A DNA stretch of 64,000 bases from CAWAHD01 sp963781785 (GTDB taxonomy: Bacteria; Planctomycetota; Planctomycetia; Isosphaerales; Isosphaeraceae), in NCBI GenBank assembly GCA_963781785.1, contig CAWAHD010000001.1, positions 248,001 to 312,000 on the forward strand, given 5' to 3'. Positions 1-9,609 of this stretch are shown here, piece after piece. Each line of letters opens with the position of its first letter. Positions within the stretch are counted from its first letter, which is position 1. The notes under the pieces were generated by a model. It was not told the DNA's origin, ran no database searches, and was given only the letters and a program-made list of their open reading frames with translations. Both the position numbers and the translations under genes were made by a program.

Positions 1-852
1 ACGCGTTCGGCCACCTGGCCCAGGAGGCCGCCGATCCCCTGGCCCATTTGCTCACCCGGGCCGCGGTTCGCTTCGATCTCGATTCGGCGGAAGGCTCGCG
101 GCGGGCCGCCGAATGGGTCTTGAGCGCAATGAGCCATATTCCCGAGACCCGTGTCCAGCACTTGGGCCTGGACGTGAAACAGGCCAAGGTCCTCGATACG
201 TTGTCGCACCGGCTGCGCGTCCCGCTGGAGACCCTCACTCGCCTGCGTCAACAACTACGGCGCTCGACCGCTCGACCGCGGGCCGGCAGTGCGGGTGCCG
301 GCGGAAAAGTTGCTTCCCTCCCGGTGCCCGCCGAGGGCGTCCGGGCCGCCTCAGCTCAGCCCGCCCCGATCCGCCAGAGCGAGCTCGATCGAACCGATCT
401 CGAGCTGATCGAGATCGTCTTGAGCGAGCCGTCCACCGTCAACTGGCTGATCCCTCGACTGGCCGTGTCATCCTTGCGGGACGTCCCTCTGCGGGCAATT
501 CTTCAGGGGTGCTACGACCTTCAAAACGAGGGCCAGTCTCCCAGTTATGAAAACCTGATGGTCCGGCTCGACGATCCAGCGGTCCGCGCCTTGGCGGCCA
601 GCCTGATCGACCAGTCGGCGCCTGAGAACGCCCGATCCGGGCCGCTTTCCCGAAAGCTTGCGACCTGCTCCCTGGCAGGAGCGGCTGGAACGCATGTTGG
701 CGGTACTTGATCGACGCCAACGGCAGACTCGCTTGAGCGAGCTGAAGCGATCGCTCGACGATATCGATCAACACGCCGAGCCCGAGACGTACCGGGCCGT
801 ACAATTGGAATATCAACGCCTTCTAACCAGCGGTCGGACACGCCGGTCTTGA
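1..852 (+). CDS. dnaG: DNA primase, C-terminal part (frame change inside)
   Basis: The window opens inside this gene (reading frame from base 3). The visible part is the C-terminal end of a DnaG-type primase, which makes RNA primers for replication and contacts the DnaB helicase through this end. The stretch after base 48 (helices with LGLDVKQAKVLDTLSHRL) resembles the segment after the TOPRIM core. The first frame ends in unlikely sequence and stops at 710. A different frame, readable from about 655 (PAPWQERLERMLAVLDRRQRQ) to the stop at 852, carries the expected helical helicase-binding tail. The frame change lies between about 621 and 660. It sits directly upstream of rpoD, the classic dnaG-rpoD order. 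No catalytic residues are in view, so the name rests on the tail and on context. Confidence 0.72.
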
Positions 853-893
853 TTCGCCATTATCCGTCGTTTTGTGCCGGGGGAGGATTTGGG

Positions 894-2567
894 ATGGACA
901 AGTTGGACGAAGGTCTCAAGACGCTGCTCGACCTGGGCAAACGTCGTGGCTTTCTAACGTTTGATCAGGTCAATGACTATCTGCCGGACGAGGCAGCGAG
1001 CCCCGAGCGCATCCATGGACTGCTCGAAACGCTCGATGAAATGGGCATCGAGCTGATCAACGAGGACGAGGCCGAGAGCCGGCTGCTCGCCTCGGGCGAT
1101 CTCGACGACGAGCACGACGACGACCTCGCCGAAGAGACTCTGGAGGACGAGGAGGCAGAGCTCACTCCCGAAGACCTCGACGAGATCTCGCGGCGGATCG
1201 ACGACCCGGTCCGCATGTACCTCACGCAGATGGGCGAGATCCCTCTCTTGACTCGCGAGCAGGAGATCAGCCTCGCCAAACGAATCGAAATCACCCGCAA
1301 GCGGTTCCGCCGCAAAGTGCTTGAATGCCAGTTCGCTCTTTCGCTGGTGGTCGATGTCCTCAAGAAAGTCAATGAGGGCGAGCTCCCGTTCGACCGCACC
1401 GTGAAAGTGTCGGTCACCGAGAATCTTGAAAAAGACCAGATCCTGGGTCGGATGCCCCACAACCTGGTGACCCTGGTCCACCTGATGGAATGCAATATCC
1501 GCGACTTCAAATCGTTCGTCCGGGAACGCGACTCCACGGTGCGCCTCCAGCTTCTGGCCAACCTCAAGCGACGGCGCAAGAAGGCTGTCAACCTGGTCGA
1601 GGAGCTCTCAATTCGAACACAGAAAGTCCAGCCGCTCATGAAGCGGCTCGAACAGACCGCCGCGCGAATGGGCGAGCTTGTTTTCCTGCTCAAGGAATGC
1701 CGTGCCGGCCGCACGGGCAAGGAAGACCGCGCCAACCTGATCAAGGAGCTCAAAGACCTGATGCGGATCACGCTCGAAACGCCCAGGTCGCTGACCCGGC
1801 GCGTCGAGTCGATGAATATCCGGTTCCGGCGGTACGAGCAGGCCAAACGCGAGCTATCCGGCGGCAACCTGCGGCTGGTTGTGTCGATTGCCAAGAAGTA
1901 CCGCAACCGCGGCCTCTCGTTCCTGGACTTGATCCAGGAAGGCAACACGGGCCTGATGCGAGCCGTCGACAAATACGAGTATCGCCGGGGTTACAAGTTC
2001 AGCACTTACGCCACCTGGTGGATTCGCCAGGCGATCACGCGAGCCATCGCCGATCAGGCCCGCACCATCCGCATTCCGGTCCACATGATCGAGACCATGT
2101 CGAAGCTGCGTAACGTCTCCAAGAAACTGCTCCAGGAGAAGGGCCGGGAGCCGACCATTGAAGAAACCGCCCGCGCCGCCAATATCTCGATCGAAGAAAC
2201 CCGGCGAGTCATGAAGATCTCCCGCCACCCGATTTCACTCGATCGGCCCGTCGGCGAGAGCGAAGACAGCTACTTCGGCGACTTCATCGAAGACGAAGCC
2301 GCGGAAAGCCCGATCAACGCAGCAACCCAGGAAATGCTCAAGGAGAAGATCGACCAGGTCCTGAAGACTCTCACCTACCGCGAGCGCGAAATCATCAAGC
2401 TTCGCTACGGTCTGGGCGACGGGTATACCTATACCCTCGAAGAAGTGGGCCGGATCTTCAAGGTCACACGCGAGCGTGTGCGGCAAATCGAGGCCAAAGC
2501 TGTCAGGAAGCTCCAGCATCCTGTGCGGAGCCGACAACTCGAGGGCTTCCTCGAAAGTACGACCTGA
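894..2567 (+). CDS. rpoD: RNA polymerase primary sigma factor (sigma-70/RpoD)
   Basis: This is the housekeeping sigma factor, 557 residues from ATG 894, which has a GGGGGAGG ribosome site at 879-886. A TTG at 849 would add 15 residues but lacks such a site. An N-terminal region 1.1-like acidic segment (MDKLDEGLKTLLDLGKR) is followed by region 1.2 (DPVRMYLTQMGEIPLL). Region 2 is textbook (GNLRLVVSIAKKYRNRGLSF, then YKFSTYATWWIRQAI), region 3 follows, and region 4.2 reads VGRIFKVTRERVRQIEAKA. It follows dnaG by about 40 bases and ends at a strong intrinsic terminator. It directs RNA polymerase to -10/-35 promoters. Confidence 0.97.
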   Translation: MDKLDEGLKTLLDLGKRRGFLTFDQVNDYLPDEAASPERIHGLLETLDEMGIELINEDEAESRLLASGDLDDEHDDDLAEETLEDEEAELTPEDLDEISRRIDDPVRMYLTQMGEIPLLTREQEISLAKRIEITRKRFRRKVLECQFALSLVVDVLKKVNEGELPFDRTVKVSVTENLEKDQILGRMPHNLVTLVHLMECNIRDFKSFVRERDSTVRLQLLANLKRRRKKAVNLVEELSIRTQKVQPLMKRLEQTAARMGELVFLLKECRAGRTGKEDRANLIKELKDLMRITLETPRSLTRRVESMNIRFRRYEQAKRELSGGNLRLVVSIAKKYRNRGLSFLDLIQEGNTGLMRAVDKYEYRRGYKFSTYATWWIRQAITRAIADQARTIRIPVHMIETMSKLRNVSKKLLQEKGREPTIEETARAANISIEETRRVMKISRHPISLDRPVGESEDSYFGDFIEDEAAESPINAATQEMLKEKIDQVLKTLTYREREIIKLRYGLGDGYTYTLEEVGRIFKVTRERVRQIEAKAVRKLQHPVRSRQLEGFLESTT

Positions 2568-2580
2568 TCCAGAAGCCACC

Positions 2581-2613
2581 ACCCGGACGCGAGCCGCGTC
2601 CGGGTTTTTTTTT
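2581..2613 (+). terminator. Rho-independent terminator of the dnaG-rpoD unit
   Basis: An 11-bp GC-rich stem (2581-2591 with 2595-2605), triloop AGC, is followed by a run of nine T from 2605 to 2613. It lies 14 bases after the rpoD stop and just ahead of the ribosome site of the next gene. Confidence 0.93.
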
Positions 2614-2630
2614 GGAGAGGAACGCCAGTG

Positions 2631-3371
2631 ATGTCTGCAACGGCCGAAAATCTCCAAGTCCTTCACCAGTTGCACCAGCGTGCACGTGCCCTCCGCGATC
2701 GCCTGGCTTCGGGCCCAAAAACAGTGGACGTCCGCAAGGTGGCCCTGGCCAACCGGCTCGCACAACTCGAACGGACTCGCAAGGAGCTTCAGGACATCAA
2801 GGTTCAACTCAAGAAAAACGAGCACTCGCTCCAGGGTGTCGACACCAAGATCGACGATCTCAGGACCAAGCTCAACCTCGTCAAGAAAAACGAAGAATAC
2901 AAGGCGCTCCAGAACCAGATCGCCCACGAGAACTTCAGCAAGGCCAAGGTTGAGGAGGAAGTCCTGGTCTCGCTCGAGGCCATCGAGGCAAAATCCGCCG
3001 AGCTCGCCCAACTGGAAGCTGAGTGGAAACGGTCGAGCGCAGAGCTCGCCGCCCTGGAACAGCAGATCGATGCGCAGGCGGTTGGCCATCAAGCTCAGCT
3101 CGAAGAGCTGGATCGTGCGATCGCCCTGGCCGAGGACACCATCCCGGAAGAGTATCGCGACCGCTATCGGCGCATCGTCGCGCGGTACGGAGCCGACGCC
3201 TTGGCCGAATGTGAAGACGACTCCTGCCGGGGTTGCTTCACGTCGGTCACGGCCCAGATGATCAACGACCTCATCAACGGAACGGGACTCTCGTTCTGCC
3301 TGAGCTGCGGCCGGCTCCTCTACCGGACCGAGCCCGAGATCGCCAATACACGGCGCAACGCGTCGAAGTAG
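2631..3371 (+). CDS. Coiled-coil C4-type zinc-ribbon protein
   Basis: About 246 residues. Residues from about 5 to 185 form a long charged coiled coil. The C-terminal end carries two Cys pairs, CRGC and CLSC, about 27 residues apart, as in the zf-RING_7 (C4 zinc ribbon) family. Members are widespread and poorly characterised; a nucleic-acid-associated scaffold role is often assumed. ATG 2631 or the overlapping GTG 2628 can serve as start; GGAGAGG at 2614-2620 serves either. It is the first gene after the rpoD terminator, so it probably has its own promoter or is reached by readthrough. No catalytic function can be assigned. Confidence 0.85.
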   Translation: MSATAENLQVLHQLHQRARALRDRLASGPKTVDVRKVALANRLAQLERTRKELQDIKVQLKKNEHSLQGVDTKIDDLRTKLNLVKKNEEYKALQNQIAHENFSKAKVEEEVLVSLEAIEAKSAELAQLEAEWKRSSAELAALEQQIDAQAVGHQAQLEELDRAIALAEDTIPEEYRDRYRRIVARYGADALAECEDDSCRGCFTSVTAQMINDLINGTGLSFCLSCGRLLYRTEPEIANTRRNASK

Positions 3372-3506
3372 CGGGAGATTCCCCACCGGTTGACTCTGCC
3401 TCTCGCCACCTTATAATGCAGGGGCATGATGTCGCAACGGGGCGATGTCGATCCGCGTTAAGTGATGGTTGTTTCTCGACTTTCGTAGCCCGATGAGGCA
3501 CTCTCC

Positions 3507-3842
3507 ATGGCCGGCAGTATGACAATATTCACCGACGGAAACTGGCAGTCGGAAGTTCTCGATTCACCGATTCCCGTGGTCGTCGATTTCTGGGCTCCCT
3601 GGTGTAAGCCTTGCCTGATGCTCGCCCCCACGATCGAGAAGATCGCGGCCGAGTACGACGGCAAGGTCAAGGTCGGCAAGATGAACTGTGATGAGAACCA
3701 GGACACTCCCGGAAGCCAGCGGATCACCGCGATTCCCACTGTCTTGATTTTCCGGAACGGTAAGGAGGTTGACCGCTTGGTCGGGGTCAATCCGGAGACC
3801 AAGTTCAAGGCGTCTCTTGATCGGTTCGTCGCCTCCTCCTGA
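3507..3842 (+). CDS. trxA: Thioredoxin
   Basis: 111 residues, the usual single-domain thioredoxin length. The active site reads WCKPC (residues about 32-36) rather than the canonical WCGPC. The cis-proline loop IPT is intact (AIPTVLIF), as is the conserved buried Asp in VVDFWAPW. ATG 3507 is used; an internal ATG at 3519 would remove four residues. The Gly-to-Lys change between the two cysteines is expected to alter redox potential or partner choice, so this may be a specialised thioredoxin rather than the general one. It is cytosolic, with no signal peptide. Confidence 0.92.
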   Translation: MAGSMTIFTDGNWQSEVLDSPIPVVVDFWAPWCKPCLMLAPTIEKIAAEYDGKVKVGKMNCDENQDTPGSQRITAIPTVLIFRNGKEVDRLVGVNPETKFKASLDRFVASS

Positions 3843-3945
3843 CCGGAGCAGTTTCGGCGCACCGCCAAGGGCGGCGCGGCTGGCCCGGGGGATTCGATTC
3901 CCTTCTCGCCTTGCACGGCCGCCAAGGCCCCCGAGTTTCCCTGCC

Positions 3946-4626
3946 GTGGTCCGAGTGAAAATCTGCGGTCTGACACGCGTCGATGAAGCGCTGGCATGCG
4001 CCCGTGCCGGCGCCGACTGGATCGGGCTCAATCTTTACCCCGGCTCAGTGCGGTTCATTCCGGAGGCCGAGGCCGCACGGATCGTCATCGCCCTGCCCCC
4101 CTGTGTCTCGGCTGTGGGGATCTTTGTCGACCAGCCCCCTGCCCTGGTGGCGGACCTGGCGGCACGGCTCGGCCTTAAGATCGTTCAACTGCATGGTCAC
4201 GAGCCAACCGAAGATTTGCGCGAGCTCGATCATCTTCAGGTTATCCGAGCATTTCGTCTGGAACACGCTGACTCCTGGTCCAGCGTCAACCGCTATCTCG
4301 ACCAAGCACGGGCACGCGGACGGTCACCCGATGCGGTCTTGATCGACAGCTACCGGTCCGGCCAGGCGGGAGGCACTGGGATAACCATCGCCGATGAGCT
4401 TCTCGATGGAATTCCGCCCCTTCCGCGGCTGATCCTGGCAGGTGGGCTGAACCCGTGGAACGTCGCCGCCCGAGTCGCTCGTGTGCGACCCTGGATGGTC
4501 GACGTCGCCAGTGGCGTCGAAAGAGTGCCGGGTCGCAAAGACATTGGTCTGGTCGCATCGTTCATCACGGCGGCTCGCAACGTCCCGTATGCTGGGTCGA
4601 ATTCCCCGCCCGCGGTAGAATCATGA
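3946..4626 (+). CDS. trpF: Phosphoribosylanthranilate isomerase
   Basis: Tryptophan biosynthesis, Amadori rearrangement of phosphoribosylanthranilate to CdRP. The TIM-barrel marks are clear: the first strand VKICGLTR holds the catalytic Cys, IVQLHGHE follows mid-protein, LIDSYRSGQAGGTG holds the catalytic Asp, and LAGGLNPWNV is the phosphate-binding end. The reading frame stays open upstream to 3769, overlapping trxA, but that part is Arg/Pro-rich noise. GTG 3946, or GTG 3955, gives the family's normal N-terminus and length (226 residues). No other trp gene lies nearby, which is common for trpF in planctomycetes. Confidence 0.93.
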   Translation: MVRVKICGLTRVDEALACARAGADWIGLNLYPGSVRFIPEAEAARIVIALPPCVSAVGIFVDQPPALVADLAARLGLKIVQLHGHEPTEDLRELDHLQVIRAFRLEHADSWSSVNRYLDQARARGRSPDAVLIDSYRSGQAGGTGITIADELLDGIPPLPRLILAGGLNPWNVAARVARVRPWMVDVASGVERVPGRKDIGLVASFITAARNVPYAGSNSPPAVES

Positions 4627-4739
4627 AATCCGCACCGCTGGCTGGGCCCGTTGAACGTGAGACCGTTGACAAGCCACGGCGCCGCCTTTAGCCTATCTGG
4701 TCTCTATCGCAACTCCTTGAGCGCCTTGTTGGTGCGATC

Positions 4740-5465
4740 ATGCCCCCAACGTCACACCGGAACGATGTCCGGCCATCCACCGATTGCCAGGAGGTCATCG
4801 GATACCGCTTCAACGACTTGACTTTGCTCCAGGAGGCGCTGACGCATGCATCGGGGGCGAACCACCGTCTGGTTTCGAATGAGCGGCTCGAGTTTCTGGG
4901 CGATGCCATCCTGGGTGCGATCGTCTGCGATCTCTTGTTTCGGAAATACCCGGAGTATCTCGAGGGGGATCTGACCAAGATCAAGTCGATCGTGGTATCG
5001 CGGATGACCTGCGCCAAGATTTCCGAAGAGTTGGGGATCAACGAATTCCTGGTGCTCGGCAAGGGGATGGGCTCGCATTCTGAGACGCCTTCCTCGGTTC
5101 TGGCCGACGTGTTCGAGAGCCTGATCGGAGCAATTTATCTGGACGGCGGGATCGACGCAGCCCAGAAATTCATCGTGCGGTACATCGAGCCCGAGATCGA
5201 GGCTGCCGTCGAAGGCCAGGGCGGAGTGAACCACAAGAGCAATCTCCAGCAAGTGGCCCAGCGGGACTACGGCTCAACGCCCACCTACACTTTGCTCGAT
5301 GAAAAAGGCCCTGACCATTCGAAGTGTTTCAAGATTTCGGCGCGGATCGGCGAGCGGCGTTACGCCCCGGCGTGGGGCCGCAACAAGAAGGAAGCCGAGC
5401 AACGGGCTGCTCTCAATGCACTTTGCCAGCTCGCCGGCGACCCGCTCCCGTACGAGTCGGACTGA
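4740..5465 (+). CDS. rnc: Ribonuclease III
   Basis: 241 residues. The RNase III domain has the signature NERLEFLGDA and the second acidic motif in ADVFESLIGAIYLDGG, so both metal-binding sites are present. A dsRNA-binding domain follows (NHKSNLQQVAQRDYG to KEAEQRAALNALCQ). It processes rRNA precursors and cleaves double-stranded RNA in the cytoplasm. ATG 4740 gives a short N-terminal extension before the first helix; no strong ribosome site is visible. The next gene begins 15 bases after the stop. Confidence 0.96.
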   Translation: MPPTSHRNDVRPSTDCQEVIGYRFNDLTLLQEALTHASGANHRLVSNERLEFLGDAILGAIVCDLLFRKYPEYLEGDLTKIKSIVVSRMTCAKISEELGINEFLVLGKGMGSHSETPSSVLADVFESLIGAIYLDGGIDAAQKFIVRYIEPEIEAAVEGQGGVNHKSNLQQVAQRDYGSTPTYTLLDEKGPDHSKCFKISARIGERRYAPAWGRNKKEAEQRAALNALCQLAGDPLPYESD

Positions 5466-5480
5466 CGTGACGAGGCTGCC

Positions 5481-6776
5481 GTGAACGGTTCGCTCGTGAC
5501 CGATCTTGGTCTTGGCCCTGGGGTCTGGATCTTCTTGTCGCTGTGGATCTGCGTCACACTCTTCTTCAAGTTCAGCCGATTCTGGAGCGTGCGGAACCTG
5601 GATCTGCTGCTGCTGTTCGTGCTCGCGCCCGGAATGATGCTCATCGTTGGCAACCCGGCCCCCCACCCCTGGAGCGCGTACATCTGGCTGTTCCTGGGGT
5701 CTGGGTTATGGTTGGTCCGGTGTTTACTTGATCTGGGACTGGCCCGCCGGCCGCTTCTGGAGCCGAATCTGAATGCATCGGGATTACTGTGTCTCTCGGT
5801 GGGTGTACTGGGGCTGCTCCTGGCCGAGACCGTGAGCCTTCCGGTGGAGGACGGCGCAGCTCGCAATCCGGCCGAGCCATCGGGGCGCAAAGACCGCACG
5901 GCTGCCGCGCCGGATGATGGCAGCGCCACGGTCGATCGCAATCCGACGGCCGTGATACTCAATGCCATCCCTCTGCCTTCCTCGCTCAAGCGAGAGAAAC
6001 CCCACGTCATCGTCGGACGAGTGCTGGCCAGCCTGGCGCACGTGGCGCTGGTCGCTAGCCTACTGGGGATCGGCTGGCGGCACTTCGAGCGGCCACTTAC
6101 CGGCATGGCGATGGCCGCGTGCTATCTGCTGCTTCCGTACACGCGGATGGCCCTGGTCGATAGCGGCCAGCTCATCTCGGCAGCGCTGATCGCCGCCGCC
6201 GTATTCTGGCATCAACGCCCCGCGGTGGCGGGCGCCTTGATCGGCCTTGCGGCCGGCTGGATTCCAGCCTGCCTGGGATTGATCGCCCTCTGGTGCGGGT
6301 TCTTCCGGGGACGAGGAGCCGTCCGTTTTACCGTGGTGAGCGTGGTGGTAGTCACCGCCTGCGGACTCCTCGGCTATTTTGTGCCTGAATTGACCGTCTG
6401 GGCACGCGCCTTGGGCGCGAGGGGCATCCACGAGGTCGGACTGATCCCGCAGTTTGACCCTGGGCCCGTAGTCGGATTCTGGAACAGCATCGACCCGAGC
6501 TATCGTCTACCGGTCGTGATCGCCTATCTGGCACTCGTGCTCTGGGCCATGTTCTGGCCGGCCGACAAGAACCTGGCCGAGTTAATCGCGCTCTCGGCCG
6601 CCTTGCTCGTCGCCAGCCAGTTCTGGTATCTCGACAAGGGGGGCACGCTGGTGATGCTCTATCTCCCCCTGGCAATTGCCATGATGTTCCGGCCCACGCT
6701 CGCAATCCGCCGACTGACAGCCCCGGCACACCAGCGGCGCGTGAGCCGCCCATCGCTCCACCCTTCTTCGGGATGA
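5481..6776 (+). CDS. Polytopic membrane protein, function unknown
   Basis: 431 residues from GTG 5481, with GACGAGG just upstream. About nine to eleven hydrophobic segments are visible, starting with VWIFLSLWICVTLFF and ending near LVMLYLPLAIAMMFRP. A soluble loop of about 50 residues rich in Ala, Asp and Pro lies near residues 125-170. I recognise no catalytic motif. The pattern resembles uncharacterised planctomycete integral membrane proteins or a glycosyltransferase-C-like scaffold, but nothing decides between these. It is co-directional with rnc and deoC. Confidence 0.8.
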   Translation: MNGSLVTDLGLGPGVWIFLSLWICVTLFFKFSRFWSVRNLDLLLLFVLAPGMMLIVGNPAPHPWSAYIWLFLGSGLWLVRCLLDLGLARRPLLEPNLNASGLLCLSVGVLGLLLAETVSLPVEDGAARNPAEPSGRKDRTAAAPDDGSATVDRNPTAVILNAIPLPSSLKREKPHVIVGRVLASLAHVALVASLLGIGWRHFERPLTGMAMAACYLLLPYTRMALVDSGQLISAALIAAAVFWHQRPAVAGALIGLAAGWIPACLGLIALWCGFFRGRGAVRFTVVSVVVVTACGLLGYFVPELTVWARALGARGIHEVGLIPQFDPGPVVGFWNSIDPSYRLPVVIAYLALVLWAMFWPADKNLAELIALSAALLVASQFWYLDKGGTLVMLYLPLAIAMMFRPTLAIRRLTAPAHQRRVSRPSLHPSSG

Positions 6777-6823
6777 AACGACATGACCCAACGTGACCTC
6801 GGGCGCGACGGAGCTTTTCTTCC

Positions 6824-7513
6824 ATGAGTTTCTCATTGACGTACGACGCGATCGCCGGACGCATCGATCACTCGCTGTTGGGGCCGGCGCTCTCTGCCGC
6901 AGAACTCGAAGACGGCTGTCGTGTTGCAGTCCGTTACCAGGTTGCCAGTGTGTGCATCAAGCCTTATGCCGTCGCACTGGCCCAACGGATTCTTCAGGGC
7001 TCGGGGGTGGCCGTGGGAACCACCATCGGATTTCCGCATGGCGGCCACGCCACGGCGGTGAAGGTCTTCGAGGCTGAGCAGGCCATGGCTGACGGCGCAT
7101 CCGAGCTCGACATGGTGATCAACATCGGCCAAGCCAAGGGCGGCGAGTGGCAGGCCGTCGCCTCCGACATCGCCGCGATCACCAAATCCGCTCACGACGG
7201 GGGTGCAATCATCAAGGTGATCTTCGAGAACTGCTTCCTGAACGACCACGAGAAAACCAGGCTTTGCCGGATTTGTGGTGATGTGGGCGCCGATTATGTG
7301 AAGACCTCAACGGGTTATGGCACAGGGGGCGCAACGCATGACGACTTGCGGCTGATGCGACAGGCTGCGCCCCCTCATGTCAAGCTCAAGGCCGCCGGCG
7401 GAATCCGTACGCTGGATTCCATGATCGAGGTTGCACAGCTCGGCTGTGACCGCATCGGCGCATCCCGGACCGCCGAAATCCTCGATGAGCTGAAATCCCG
7501 GCTGGCACGCTGA
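6824..7513 (+). CDS. deoC: Deoxyribose-phosphate aldolase
   Basis: 229 residues. It converts 2-deoxyribose 5-phosphate to acetaldehyde and glyceraldehyde 3-phosphate in nucleoside catabolism. The class I aldolase signatures are present: ASELDMVINIG, the Schiff-base lysine in DYVKTSTGYGTGGAT, and the second lysine in VKLKAAGGIRT. ATG 6824 gives the full-length N-terminus with the early IDHSLL motif. It converges on rpiA, another pentose-phosphate enzyme, with 23 bases between the stops. Confidence 0.96.
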   Translation: MSFSLTYDAIAGRIDHSLLGPALSAAELEDGCRVAVRYQVASVCIKPYAVALAQRILQGSGVAVGTTIGFPHGGHATAVKVFEAEQAMADGASELDMVINIGQAKGGEWQAVASDIAAITKSAHDGGAIIKVIFENCFLNDHEKTRLCRICGDVGADYVKTSTGYGTGGATHDDLRLMRQAAPPHVKLKAAGGIRTLDSMIEVAQLGCDRIGASRTAEILDELKSRLAR

Positions 7514-7536
7514 GCAGGCTCTCCGGGAACCGGTCC

Positions 7537-8287
7537 TCATCCCACGGTAATCGCCTGGTTGCTCGAGCCCGGCGATTGCGATCTCATGAGCGTTCGAACC
7601 CCGGTCTTGATTTCTTCGGTGCGATCATTCAAGCCCACGATCAAGGTGTCGCAAAGATCGATGAACAGGCCGGTCTCAAGCACGCCCGCGATCGTTCGGA
7701 GCTCGCAATCGAGAGCGGCGGGATCAACGATCGCCCCGAAGCGGCAGTCGAGGATGGGGTTGCCGCCGTCAGTGAGATATGCCAAGCCGTCACCGCCGCG
7801 GCGCAGCGTGGTTGCGGCTCCCAGGTGCTGGAGTCGTCGCTCGGTGTGTTTCAGGCCGAACTCGCTGACCTCTACGGGGATCGGGACCGAGATTCCCAGT
7901 CGTTCGACGCGTTTGTCGGACGTGATCATAATAATCCGGTGACTCGAGGCGCACGCGACGATTTTCTCATGCAAAAGGGCCCCTCCGCGGCCCTTGATCA
8001 TCCGGAAGAGAGGGTCAATCTCATCGGCCCCGTCGAGATTGATATCCAGGGAAGCAACGTCATCCAGCTCGCGAAGTGGTATCTTCAAGCTGCGCAAGCT
8101 CCGCGGTTGCCACACTGGTGGCGACTGCGATGATTTTCAGACTTTCCTGTTCCAGTCGTTCACCTATCCGGCCGACCATCAAGGCTGACGTGGTGCCTGA
8201 ACCGAGCCCCACGACCATCCCGCTTTCGACCAGAGCCGCTCCTGCCAGAGCCGCACGGAGCTTGGGGGATTCCGGGGCATTTGTCAC
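7537..8287 (-). CDS. rpiA: Ribose-5-phosphate isomerase A (one frame change)
   Basis: Interconverts ribose 5-phosphate and ribulose 5-phosphate. The N-terminal half from GTG 8287 reads GMVVGLGSGTTSALM and ATSVATAELAQL. After about 8082-8087 the protein continues in another frame as IPLRELDDVASLDINLDGADEIDP and KGRGGALLHEKI, the catalytic core of RpiA, to the stop at 7537. Both parts match one RpiA of normal length (about 250 residues). A one-base error in or near CAGCTTGAAGATACC explains the break better than gene decay, since the enzyme is usually essential. Confidence 0.88.
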
Positions 8288-8673
8288 GGCGAAACCCCTA
8301 CCCTGGCCCAGTATCGACCACAATCCGTGGCGAACGCAGTCGTTCTCACGATCGATTGCCGCACGTCCTCGGAGAGAACTGCTCCGAATCGGAGCAAGTC
8401 GATTCGAACGGCTGGCTTCCGGCTCCCAGCACACCCCGTGCGTGCTCAACCTTGCGGCTTGAACCTGTACGCGCCCTGATTATTCACAAAATCAATCGGC
8501 GACGCAATCGTTCGCATTTCCCATCACCTCTGTTCAAAGGCGCACGAGAGGGACCTTGTGCTCATCATCACCCCCCAATTTGATCGGATTCCCGGACCAG
8601 AATGGAAGGGGGCAACACGTGCCGATACAATTCTCTCGATCTCCGGGGAATTGAGGCGGATTGGAGCCTGCAC
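8288..8673. other. Divergent intergenic region, no gene seen
   Basis: 386 bases between the start of rpiA (minus) and the start of the secreted protein (plus). It should hold both promoters. I see no convincing ORF, repeat or hairpin. Confidence 0.5.
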
Positions 8674-9609
8674 ATGCTGAAGGACATAGGTGGCCGCGAC
8701 AAGCGATGTTCGATTTGCCATTGCGCGATCGCGCTTTTGCTGCTCTCGACACCAAGCGTGGCTTGGGCCCAGAACCCGCGTTACCAGAAGATTCACGAGG
8801 GGAAGCATTGGACCTGGTATGCTCCACAGGATCAATTCAGAAGGCACAAAGCCGACATCGCCGCGTTGTACGACTACGCCGACAAGGCCTTTGAAAAGCT
8901 CTGCGAATCGTGGGGCCTCCGGCCCTCAAAGGACAGGTATACGCTGCTCGTGATGGCGCGAACCGGCGGTGGATTCGCGGCCGGCAACATCAGTGAAGTG
9001 CGGGCGATCACGGGCAAGGAGAGCCCCGGCATCGGCTGCGCCTACGACGCTTTCTCGGGCTCAGCCCACGGCATCAAAGCGTACTGGGCACACATCGTGA
9101 TCACGCACGAGATGGTCAACCTGTTTACCGGCCAGGTGGTCGGCGGCGGGTGGCCGGTGGACTGGTGGGCTAACCACCGAAGTCCGTTCCCCTTGATGAC
9201 CGCCGTCGAGATCGAGTACGCGCTTGTACCGCAAATGGCGGTGTTCCACGAACGGCAAGGACGTGAAGACCCGCTAGTAGGGATGTTCCTCCATCTCAAG
9301 GATCAGTTCGGCTGGGCAATGTTCCGCAAGGCGTTTCGTACGGCCAAAGACGACGGAATTCAATGGGACGCGTTCGGTGCGAATCCGTCCGCGCTGCGTA
9401 CGGCCTATGTTGTCGCGTATCTTCAGATCGGCGCGCCCGAAGACATCTCCGAAATTCTGCGGCCGCTGGTCCCGGGGTTCGATGCACAGGCGGTCAAGGA
9501 CATTCTCGAGGCGCATTCAAAGTGGTCTGGTCTGGCAAAGGAGTCTTCGAGGCGCAAGGCGTCGCAAGCGGCATTCCTCAAAGGGGATTACAGAGCCGTC
9601 CTGAAATAA
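8674..9609 (+). CDS. Secreted protein with degenerate zincin-like motif HEMVN
   Basis: 311 residues from ATG 8674. The N-terminus has a signal peptide: hydrophobic core AIALLLLSTPSVAWA, cleavage likely before QNPRY. The mature protein begins like several planctomycete extracellular proteins (KIHEGKHWTWYAP). The segment ITHEMVNLFTGQ has the layout of an HExxH gluzincin helix, but the second His is replaced by Asn. It is followed by WPVDWWANHRSPFP and an EIEYALVP helix, as in peptidase-MA-like folds. It may be an inactivated or atypical metalloprotease; function is not established. Confidence 0.72.
   Translation: MLKDIGGRDKRCSICHCAIALLLLSTPSVAWAQNPRYQKIHEGKHWTWYAPQDQFRRHKADIAALYDYADKAFEKLCESWGLRPSKDRYTLLVMARTGGGFAAGNISEVRAITGKESPGIGCAYDAFSGSAHGIKAYWAHIVITHEMVNLFTGQVVGGGWPVDWWANHRSPFPLMTAVEIEYALVPQMAVFHERQGREDPLVGMFLHLKDQFGWAMFRKAFRTAKDDGIQWDAFGANPSALRTAYVVAYLQIGAPEDISEILRPLVPGFDAQAVKDILEAHSKWSGLAKESSRRKASQAAFLKGDYRAVLK

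Noticed and set aside
977..1972. 331-codon open frame on the minus strand inside rpoD
   Set aside because: Ser/Arg-rich composition, antisense to a highly conserved gene. It is a by-product of the GC-rich codon pattern.
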